A stretch of DNA of 23,697 nucleotides, taken from assembly GCA_964594045.1 (NCBI GenBank), contig CAZQKR010000055.1, forward strand, positions 1-23,697, in the 5' to 3' direction. This DNA is from UBA2365 sp964594045 (GTDB lineage Bacteria; Bacteroidota; Bacteroidia; Chitinophagales; Saprospiraceae). Each line of letters opens with the position of its first letter. The stretch's first letter is position 1. Under the pieces are notes generated by a model. That model made no database searches. It saw only the letters and a list, made by a program, of their open reading frames with translations, and had not been told where the DNA came from. Of this stretch, positions 17,436 through 23,697 are shown in pieces. A program made the translations under genes and the position numbers.

Positions 17436-17674
17436 GATCAGGCCCTGATGCTCGCTTTGCCCGATCAGGACAGGCCCTGATGCTCGCTTTGCCCGATCAG
17501 GACAGGCCCTGATGCTCGCTTTGCCNNNNNNNNNNNNNNNNNNNNNNNNNNNNNNNNNNNNNNNNNNNNNNNNNNNNNNNNNNNNNNNNNNNNNNNNNNN
17601 NNNNNNNNNNNNNNNNNNNNNNNNNCGATCAGGACAAGCCCTGATGCTCGCTTTGCTCGATCAGGACAAGCCCG
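17436..17674. repeat. tandem repeat, 32-bp unit, interrupted by an assembly gap
   Basis: Units beginning GCCCTGATGCTCGCTTTGCC start at 17442, 17474 and 17506, 32 bp apart, and the same unit with small changes (GGACAAGCCC, TTTGCTCGATC) continues after the gap at 17626-17674. CCTGAT and ATCAGG in each unit can pair as a short hairpin. True copy number is unknown because bases are missing. Confidence 0.8.
17526..17625. other. assembly gap (100 N)
   Basis: Exactly 100 undetermined bases within the 32-bp tandem array, the conventional placeholder for a gap of unknown size. It was most likely caused by repeat collapse. Any distance measured across this point is unreliable. Confidence 0.98.
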
Positions 17675-17906
17675 AAATGACGACCTGGTGAATAATAAAA
17701 ATGTGATTGAAAAGTCCTGCTATAAAATTACGTTCAGGTATTGCTCACCAGATCCGTGATCTTGATGGAATTTCACCAAAGATCGGTAGTCCGGGTAGTC
17801 TTATTGAATTGGTCACCAGGTCATTTTAATTATTCTATTTCCTGGTGCAAACAAAACCACCCCTATAACAGTTAACATGATACAGATCAAATAAAAATCA
17901 TTCAAT

Positions 17907-18503
17907 ATGACTCAAAAACGTACATTTTTCATCTTTCTGTTGCTCGCATTGCCGCTGTTTTTGATGGGTCAAACCCAGGAGGAAAGCTTTTGCCTTCAGA
18001 GCAGCAGGATCACTCAAAGCGGAATGATCGTTTTGGGCGCCTGGTCATTGGCCAATATTTCAACAGGTGCTGTTGGCTGGTCAAGAACAAGTGGTCAACA
18101 AAAATATTTCCACCAGATGAACCTTTTCTGGAACACTGTCAACCTGGCCATTGCCGGATATGGGCTGTACACCAACAGTCTGACAAACTGTTCAACTATT
18201 GGATTTGCCGAGGTCTTTGCTAAACATCAGCAGACGGAACGGATATTACTGATCAACAGCTTTTTAGACCTTGGATATATCGGAGCCGGGTTGGCTATGC
18301 GTTATTTATCCCCAAAATATCCCAATCGCATGGAAATGCTGAAAGGGTATGGCAATTCGCTGATCCTTCAAGGCGGATTTCTGTTGGTTTTTGATGGAAT
18401 TTTATACGGCATTATGAAAAATGCAAGCGCGTCTCTCCCGGATGATCTTCAACTTTCCATGACTGGTGAATTCCCTGGTATCCAATTCATTATGACGTTT
18501 TAA
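17907..18503 (+). CDS. uncharacterised membrane protein (possibly DUF6992-like)
   Basis: A 198-residue protein with a signal-like N-terminal hydrophobic segment (FFIFLLLALPLFLMG, 7-21) and about four further hydrophobic stretches (around 38-56, 72-90, 112-132 and 148-170). Conserved-looking polar patches are GAWSLANISTGAVG (44-57) and YFHQMNLFWNTVNLAIAG (67-84). This pattern recalls a family of uncharacterised Bacteroidota membrane proteins, which I believe is DUF6992, but the assignment is from memory. Function unknown. It is followed after 9 bp by the SRPBCC gene on the same strand, so the two are almost certainly co-transcribed. Confidence 0.75.
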   Translation: MTQKRTFFIFLLLALPLFLMGQTQEESFCLQSSRITQSGMIVLGAWSLANISTGAVGWSRTSGQQKYFHQMNLFWNTVNLAIAGYGLYTNSLTNCSTIGFAEVFAKHQQTERILLINSFLDLGYIGAGLAMRYLSPKYPNRMEMLKGYGNSLILQGGFLLVFDGILYGIMKNASASLPDDLQLSMTGEFPGIQFIMTF

Positions 18504-18512
18504 AAGTATAAT

Positions 18513-18980
18513 ATGGCATTTTATCAATTTAAACAGGAGCAGTTTTTGCCGGTTGACCTGGAAACAGCCTGGGATTTCATCTCTTCACCGGAGAATCTTA
18601 AAAAGATCACACCAAAGGAAATGGGATTTGATATTACCTCTGAGGCTTTGCCTTCAAGGATATATCCGGGTATGATCATCAGTTATCGTGTAAAACCCCT
18701 GGCTGGCATACCCGTCAACTGGGTTACAGAAATCACACAAGTATCTGACAAACATTTCTTTATTGATGAACAAAGGATCGGGCCTTATGCTTTCTGGCAT
18801 CATCAGCATTTCCTGGAAGCGGTTGACGGAGGTGTCCTGATGAAAGATATCGTTTCCTATGCACCTCCTTTTAGTATTCTTGGGCGGCTGGCTAACTGGC
18901 TGATGATCAGGAAGAAGTTGGATCAGATCTTTGAACACAGGAGAAAAATGCTGGAAAACATGTTTGGTACCACATCCTGA
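18513..18980 (+). CDS. SRPBCC (START-like) ligand-binding protein
   Basis: A 155-residue soluble protein. The N-terminus FKQEQFLPVDLETAWDFISSPENLKKITP (given in part: AWDFISSPENLKKITP, 24-39) is the typical first strand and helices of the SRPBCC/polyketide-cyclase fold. The C-terminal long helix is represented by LMIRKKLDQIFEHRRKMLENMF. WHHQHFLEAVDGGVLMKDIV in the middle matches the later beta strands. Such proteins bind hydrophobic ligands in a deep pocket, but the ligand cannot be predicted here and no catalytic residue is evident. The small spacing to the upstream membrane-protein gene suggests a shared role, perhaps at the membrane. Confidence 0.85.
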   Translation: MAFYQFKQEQFLPVDLETAWDFISSPENLKKITPKEMGFDITSEALPSRIYPGMIISYRVKPLAGIPVNWVTEITQVSDKHFFIDEQRIGPYAFWHHQHFLEAVDGGVLMKDIVSYAPPFSILGRLANWLMIRKKLDQIFEHRRKMLENMFGTTS

Positions 18981-19061
18981 CAAATCTTCAAGATCCGTTT
19001 TTGTTGATCACCCCTGATCACAAGGCGTCAAGGAAATGCTGCACCCATAGTTGATTAACTG

Positions 19062-19357
19062 AAATACGTTGATTTATATGGAATTTATCCGGTATATACT
19101 GCATTATTTTCAATACTTATATTTTGATCAAGATTCCTGGAATAGTTGTATTTTCTTTATTCTACAAAGGTCACAAAGCAGGCACAAAAGGCACACGGGT
19201 ATTCATTTCAATCCCGAAAAATTCATGGTAACAAAACTTTAATGTAATGCTTATATGCCCTCTTCATTTAATTTCGTGGAACAGCCGCATTTTATATTTC
19301 CGGTAACATCCAGACCCTTCTGATCAAATCAATTTACCCACACTTATCTATAGATCC
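19062..19357 (-). repeat. MITE-like hairpin repeat, copy 3 (reversed, decayed)
   Basis: The reverse complement aligns with the copies at 969 and 7760: GTGTGGGTAAATT near the 19342 end, TTCCACGAAAT near 19272-19282, and GTTGATTTATATGG near the 19068 end matching the other terminal arm. It carries many substitutions, and the internal arms no longer pair well. It fills most of the 508-bp gap before the UvrA-like gene. Its borders are approximate. Confidence 0.6.
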
Positions 19358-19488
19358 CAAAAATACATAGTGCATTAGAAAGGGTTTATCGTCTTTTTTC
19401 AATTCCCGACACAAAAAAATCACTATCTTTGGCAGGCTTTGTTCAGCTGAGCTGATCGCTCATTTTTTAACATTTTATTGCTCGTCAA

Positions 19489-21753
19489 ATGGATAATGAT
19501 TGGATCATCATACGGAATGCACATACCAATAATTTGAAAAACATAGATATTGAGATCCCCAAGCATCGTTTTGTGGTGTTCACCGGGTTATCCGGTTCAG
19601 GTAAATCCTCACTGCTTTTTGACACCATATATACTGAAGCACAAAGGCAACTCATTGAAACATTCTCGACTTTTGCCAGAGCAAGGATGCCAAAACTATC
19701 CAGGCCGGATGTGGATGATATTTATAACCTGTCCACGGCCATTGTCATTGACCAAAAGAGGATGGGAAATAATCTGAGGAGTACAGTCGGGACGGCAACA
19801 GAGATCAACACCTACCTGAGGCTGTTGTATTCCAGGGTGGCAAAACCTTTTATCGGGCCATCATTCTACTTTTCATTCAATCACCCAGAAGGTATGTGCC
19901 AGGCTTGCAAAGGCCTTGGAAAACAGATCAAAATAGATCTGGACATGTTTTTGGACAAGTCCAGATCGCTGAGGGAAGGCGCGATCACCCACCCTTTCTA
20001 CGCCACCGGCAACCTGATGTGGAAGGAGTTGATCCATGCAGGAATATTTGACCCGGACAAAAAACTGGCTGATTATCATGACGAGGAATTGGACAAACTG
20101 CTGTTTTCTGAACCATTTCCGATCAAGGATGCCAAAGAAAAGCTGGCATACAACCGCAATTTTGAAGGAATTGTGCGCAAGCTGGAGCTTTCGGTTCAGA
20201 ACAAGGCAGAAGATGAAAATTCAGATGAATCCAAAAATGCTTATTCAAAATATTTCGTGTATAAGGATTGTGAAGCGTGTCAGGGAACAAGACTGAACAG
20301 CCGTGCTCAAAATTCCAGGATAATGGATATTTCTCTGGGAGAATTGTGCCGGATGGAATTGACTGCGGTTCACCGTTTTTTAAAAAACCTGGATGATGAA
20401 CTTTCCAGACCGATCATAAGAAAGGTCAACTTTCTGCTCGAGCAGATGGTCGAGATCGGCGCAGGATATCTTTCACTGGAAAGACCTGTTTCTACACTTT
20501 CCGGAGGTGAATCTCAGCGGGTAAAAATGGCAAGGCAACTGGATTGTAACCTGGTTGACCTGCTTTACGTCCTCGATGAACCTTCGATCGGTTTGCATCC
20601 CAAGGATACGAAAAAACTGATCGCTCTGTTGAACAGACTGAAGGAAAGAGGCAACAGCGTCTTTGTCGTTGAGCATGATCCGGACATCATCAATGCTGCT
20701 GACTGGGTTGTTGATCTTGGCCCGGGAGCAGGTGCCCATGGTGGAAAGGTATTGTATAGCGGCAAATGCGACTCATTCCGGTTCGCTGAAAGTATCACCG
20801 CCAGAATGCTTCATACACCCCAAAAAGTGGAATACACCAGGAAAAAGCCAAACGGATATTATGAGATCAGGGATGCCGGTATCCACAATTTAAAAAACGT
20901 AACAGTCAGGATCCCAAAAGGCGTATTAACCTGTGTGACCGGGGTTGCAGGCAGCGGTAAAAGCAGTTTGATCCACGGCTGTTTTGCCGTGGACCATCCG
21001 GAAGCCATCGTGATCGATCAGTCTCCCATCGGAAAATCATCGAGGGCAAATCCGGCTACTTTTATTGGGGCATTCGATCTGATCAGAAAGGAATTTGCGG
21101 AACATACCGGAGCAGAAGCTTCATTGTTCAGTTTCAACTCCAGGGGCGCTTGTCCCAGGTGCAACGGTCAGGGCTCGCTGTCTTTTGAAATGTTTTTCCT
21201 CGATGCAGTCAAAACCGTATGTGACGAATGCAACGGACAAAGGTATCATGCTGAAGTGCTCACCTTAAAGATGGAGGGTAAAAGCATCGCTGATGTGCTG
21301 GATATGACGGTCATTGAAGCCCTGCAATTTTTTGAATCCAGGAAGATCTGCAAAATGCTTTCTTCCCTGGAAAACGTTGGTCTGGGTTACCTGAAACTGG
21401 GTCAAACCCTGAGTTCATTGTCCGGAGGAGAGGCACAACGTTTAAAGATCGCTTCTGAATTGCACAAGGAAAGCAATATTTATATCATGGATGAACCCAC
21501 TACCGGTTTACACCTGTCTGACACAAACAGGTTTTACCGCATTGTGCGATCACTCGTGGATAATCACAATACTGTGATCATCATCGAGCATAACCTGGAC
21601 ATCATCAGACATGCAGACTGGGTGATTGACATGGGTCCTGAAGGAGGAAAATATGGTGGTGAAGTGCTTTTCGAAGGTACACCGGAAGAGATGGCACAAT
21701 GCAAATCATCTTTTACCGGACAATGCCTGGCTCCACATTTTTTGCATCAATGA
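19489..21753 (+). CDS. short UvrA paralogue (excinuclease ABC subunit A-like ATPase)
   Basis: A 754-residue DNA-binding ABC ATPase with two nucleotide sites. Site 1: Walker A GLSGSGKS (33-40), signature LSGGE (337-341), Walker B LYVLDEP (359-365). Site 2: Walker A GVAGSGKS (485-492), signature LSGGE (644-648), Walker B IYIMDEP (664-670). Zinc-binding Cys pairs are CQAC (137-140) with CEAC (261-264), and CPRC (555-558) with CDEC (578-581). Canonical UvrA has about 940 residues; the missing part corresponds to the UvrB-binding domain and first zinc module after Walker A1. It therefore belongs with the UvrA2/DrrC-like group, known in some bacteria for drug or intercalator resistance, rather than standard repair with UvrB. 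It is a single gene with a hairpin 40 bp downstream. Confidence 0.92.
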   Translation: MDNDWIIIRNAHTNNLKNIDIEIPKHRFVVFTGLSGSGKSSLLFDTIYTEAQRQLIETFSTFARARMPKLSRPDVDDIYNLSTAIVIDQKRMGNNLRSTVGTATEINTYLRLLYSRVAKPFIGPSFYFSFNHPEGMCQACKGLGKQIKIDLDMFLDKSRSLREGAITHPFYATGNLMWKELIHAGIFDPDKKLADYHDEELDKLLFSEPFPIKDAKEKLAYNRNFEGIVRKLELSVQNKAEDENSDESKNAYSKYFVYKDCEACQGTRLNSRAQNSRIMDISLGELCRMELTAVHRFLKNLDDELSRPIIRKVNFLLEQMVEIGAGYLSLERPVSTLSGGESQRVKMARQLDCNLVDLLYVLDEPSIGLHPKDTKKLIALLNRLKERGNSVFVVEHDPDIINAADWVVDLGPGAGAHGGKVLYSGKCDSFRFAESITARMLHTPQKVEYTRKKPNGYYEIRDAGIHNLKNVTVRIPKGVLTCVTGVAGSGKSSLIHGCFAVDHPEAIVIDQSPIGKSSRANPATFIGAFDLIRKEFAEHTGAEASLFSFNSRGACPRCNGQGSLSFEMFFLDAVKTVCDECNGQRYHAEVLTLKMEGKSIADVLDMTVIEALQFFESRKICKMLSSLENVGLGYLKLGQTLSSLSGGEAQRLKIASELHKESNIYIMDEPTTGLHLSDTNRFYRIVRSLVDNHNTVIIIEHNLDIIRHADWVIDMGPEGGKYGGEVLFEGTPEEMAQCKSSFTGQCLAPHFLHQ

Positions 21754-21782
21754 TGAAGGTCTGAAAGTTCAGATCAGTCTAT

Positions 21783-21830
21783 AAAAAAAAATACAGGCAT
21801 AGTACTCTATCTATGCCTGATTTAGTTAAA
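21783..21830 (+). terminator. probable terminator after the UvrA-like gene
   Basis: A 9-bp perfect stem CAGGCATAG (21794-21802) and CTATGCCTG (21811-21819) with an 8-nt loop. On the plus strand the following tract is ATTTAGTTAAAT, a weak T-run. On the minus strand the hairpin is followed by TATTTTTTTT, a stronger signal. It may be read in both directions. Confidence 0.6.
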
Positions 21831-21917
21831 TCAGAGTGATCATTCATGGGACCCGATTAATTAAATCTGCAGAACAAAATTAAATCAGATAATTGTAATA
21901 GTATAGATATTTGTGTG

Positions 21918-21968
21918 AACGGTAGCTTTGGCTGAGGGAACGGTAGGTTCTGGCTATTTAACGGTAAA
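21918..21968 (+). promoter_or_regulatory. three 9-bp direct repeats at 21-bp steps, candidate LytTR-type operator
   Basis: AACGGTAGC (21918), AACGGTAGG (21939) and AACGGTAAA (21960) are spaced exactly 21 bp start to start, that is 9-bp boxes with 12-bp spacers. LytTR proteins are known to bind pairs of 9-bp direct repeats ([TA][AC][CA]GTTN[AG][TG]) with 12-13 bp spacers; the boxes here agree at seven or eight of nine positions. They lie about 430 bp upstream of the LytTR-AraC gene. Binding is inferred. Confidence 0.45.
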
Positions 21969-22010
21969 ATTGAGGTAAAGAAAATCAGGTAAAAAATGTG
22001 ATTTTTGAGT

Positions 22011-22082
22011 CAGGAGGCAGGAGGCAGGAGGCACAATTTGCGAAGTACGATTTACGAAGTACGATTTACGAAGTACGATTTA
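22011..22082. repeat. two short tandem repeats: 7-bp x3 and 14-bp x3
   Basis: GGAGGCA is repeated three times at 22013-22033. CGAAGTACGATTTA is repeated three times without change at 22041-22082, followed by AT-rich sequence with short self-complementary stretches. They lie in the 575-bp gap before the LytTR-AraC gene. No open frame of coding character is present in this gap. Confidence 0.85.
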
Positions 22083-22395
22083 TAAATATGATATACAGTT
22101 TACAGTTTGTAAATTGTAAATGTCTGAATAAGGTTGACCGTTTTGCGTTCTGATTAAGGAACTTTCTACACTATGTTGCGTTCATAGCGACTCATTAAAA
22201 ACAGTCAGGCAATTTCACCCTAAAATGTCTGATAATTCAAAATAATGTCGCATTTCTCATATAAATAAATTATACTTTTATCAACAAGTTCTGACTTAAG
22301 GTTAAATTCTGATTATTCTGTATTTATTTATTTAAATATTGATTTATTATTTATTATATATATATTTTTATTTAATATAAATAATTTACACCCTT

Positions 22396-23427
22396 ATGAT
22401 CATCCAAGGTTCAACTATAGGTAAAGATTATTTACTCATCTTAAAATTTAACAGAGATCACGAGCTCAAAGTATTGGAGCTCCTTGATAGAGATCGCTTT
22501 GTAAAGCTTGATCCCAATTTAAGGATAAATGACAATGCATTTGTGCCTAAAACCGGCACACCTTTCTCCGAGATGAATAAACTATACAGAACTTTGAACG
22601 ATAATGATTTCGATGTACCTGTCACACATCTGATGAACTGGAAAAGAGTGGACCAGTTTATCCTGTTTATCAACTATGAAGAGTATCAAAGTGCTATACC
22701 AAACCACGAGATAGCCATTAAAACAATTCCTGCAATTCCTTGGGAAGGTTTTTATGAACCCATTATCATCAAGGATAATCACATACCTATACATACAGAT
22801 CAGATCATTTTCATCCGTTCACAGGGCGTTACAAGTTGTATCCATCTGAAAGATAAATCATTTGAATTCAGAAAACCTGTTGTGGATTTAATAGCAGAGA
22901 TCAGTGACCCGTTTCTGATGAGGATCAGTAATGACATTGCAGTCAATCTCCGATATCTGCATGCTTTTGATAAGAACGCTCTTTATTTAAAGTATTCAGA
23001 AAACATTATCAGAATCTTTTTTCTTAAAAAAAATACTTCGGAGAGATCGGTAAGTTTTCTGAACGGCACCAATACATGTCCCGAAGCATCCTCTCTGTTG
23101 AATACTCCGAATGATGACTGGCTTGACTACATCATTGAACTCGTACAGGAACAATTGAAGGTCAATACGATATCCATTGAACTCATCGCAGAAAAACTGG
23201 GTATGAGTACCAGGCATTTCCAAAGGAAATTTTCAGAATTGACAGGAATGAGCCCTCAATCTTTTATCAAGGATTTCAGGCTGGAGATGGCCAGGAAAAT
23301 GATAACAGAGTCTCCTGAAAAAGACATTGCCAGCATTGCATCCGAAATTTGCTATAATGATGTTTATTATTTCAAAAGGATCTTTAAGGAGAAATATGGT
23401 TATTTACCGGAGGAAAAAGATATATGA
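22396..23427 (+). CDS. transcription regulator with LytTR-like domain fused to AraC-type helix-turn-helix
   Basis: A 343-residue cytoplasmic protein. Residues 1-115 are not recognised; they hold no receiver-domain phospho-acceptor pattern that I can identify. Residues about 125-210 fit a LytTR DNA-binding domain: IPIHTDQIIFIRSQG, IHLKDKSFEFRKPVVDLI, then FLMRISNDIAVNLRYLH, where the usual form is RIHRS..VNL..I. Residues about 245-340 are an AraC/XylS double helix-turn-helix: SIELIAEKLGMSTRHFQRKF (260-279) and DIASIASEICYNDVYYFKRI (310-329), ending with KEKYGYLPEE. Two DNA-binding domains of different families in one chain is unusual. The long AT-rich upstream region with phased direct repeats suggests complex or self regulation. 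The ATG start gives full domains; no nearer alternative is needed. Confidence 0.88.
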   Translation: MIIQGSTIGKDYLLILKFNRDHELKVLELLDRDRFVKLDPNLRINDNAFVPKTGTPFSEMNKLYRTLNDNDFDVPVTHLMNWKRVDQFILFINYEEYQSAIPNHEIAIKTIPAIPWEGFYEPIIIKDNHIPIHTDQIIFIRSQGVTSCIHLKDKSFEFRKPVVDLIAEISDPFLMRISNDIAVNLRYLHAFDKNALYLKYSENIIRIFFLKKNTSERSVSFLNGTNTCPEASSLLNTPNDDWLDYIIELVQEQLKVNTISIELIAEKLGMSTRHFQRKFSELTGMSPQSFIKDFRLEMARKMITESPEKDIASIASEICYNDVYYFKRIFKEKYGYLPEEKDI

Positions 23428-23642
23428 TCATAGTGTTCATTAATTTAAATGAAATCCCTACCCTGCTCAATACAATATACATCTTTAATCCCGACGAAAA
23501 ATCTAAAACACTCACTTAATGGATCAATTGAAATTATAGATCATCCAATCAGAATCAGCATTTTTGACAGGATCGAATTTTCAGAACAACTTTATTTTGG
23601 TTCAATTAAGTTTAATTTGTAAAAAATAACTTGAAATATTAC

Positions 23643-23660
23643 TAACCTGAGTTCGATTAA
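23643..23660 (+). repeat. outward-facing IS-like terminal repeat, right scaffold end
   Basis: TAACCTGAGTTCGATTAA is identical to the reverse complement of 38-55. The remaining sequence to the window end is AT-rich and differs from that at the left end, as expected for the opposite end of the same kind of insertion sequence. The 23428-23642 stretch shows no gene. Confidence 0.55.
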
Positions 23661-23697
23661 TAAATAACTGAAAATAAATCAAATATATATTAAAATA

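Noticed and set aside
17306..17674. possible CRISPR array because of regular repeats
   Set aside because: The repeats are direct tandem units with no variable spacers between them, and there are no cas genes.
23424..23519. 31-codon frame whose ATG overlaps the regulator's stop (ATGA)
   Set aside because: The overlap resembles translational coupling, but the peptide is very short, has no recognisable features, and could arise by chance.

Overview
The window looks like a piece of a Bacteroidota chromosome, probably from the Saprospiria/Chitinophagia side. The evidence is a protein with a type IX secretion C-terminal sorting domain, a TonB-dependent receptor with a carboxypeptidase-like N-terminal domain, a Bacteroidota-type FtsE, TAnnTTTG-type -7 promoter boxes, moderate-to-low GC and roomy AT-rich intergenic DNA. 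It appears to be a draft scaffold. It contains a 100-base run of N inside a tandem repeat, and both ends carry the same 18-bp sequence facing outward (38-55 and 23643-23660), as expected if assembly stopped at two copies of one insertion sequence.

Layout. 53-655 (-): secreted protein whose stop codon lies in the IS-like repeat, so probably truncated. 969-1280: MITE-like hairpin repeat. 1458-2819 (-): glutamate dehydrogenase gdhA with a clear terminator. 3234-3812 (+): multi-pass membrane protein. 3807-6682 (-): a two-gene, translationally coupled operon of a degenerate SF1-helicase-like ATPase and a stand-alone HsdR-N nuclease domain. 7173-7679 (+): small nucleoside-kinase-like P-loop protein. 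7760-8268: two different inverted-repeat elements. 8538-10457 (-): doxX, yjjG-like phosphatase and ftsE in one block, with a good promoter candidate at 10583-10618. 10601-11416 (-) and 11524-13833 (+): divergent T9SS cargo protein and TonB receptor. 13961-14173 (-): small acidic lipoprotein. 14554-17109 (-): glycerate kinase plus aldehyde dehydrogenase. 17306-17674: tandem repeats with the assembly gap. 17907-18980 (+): membrane protein plus SRPBCC protein. 19062-19357: third, reversed and decayed hairpin repeat. 19489-21753 (+): short UvrA paralogue. 22396-23427 (+): regulator joining a LytTR-like domain to an AraC helix-turn-helix.

Functional links. Most genes are housekeeping or general metabolism: nitrogen assimilation, aldehyde to glycerate to phosphoglycerate, nucleotide clean-up, cell division and outer-membrane uptake. 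Two places go beyond the ordinary. One is the coupled pair at 3807-6682, a Walker A protein with a damaged Walker B followed by a PD-(D/E)XK nuclease, which could be a DNA-processing or defence module. The other is the LytTR-AraC regulator, whose upstream region holds three 9-bp direct repeats at exactly 21-bp steps (21918-21968), the geometry known for LytTR operators. No rRNA, tRNA or CRISPR array was recognised.
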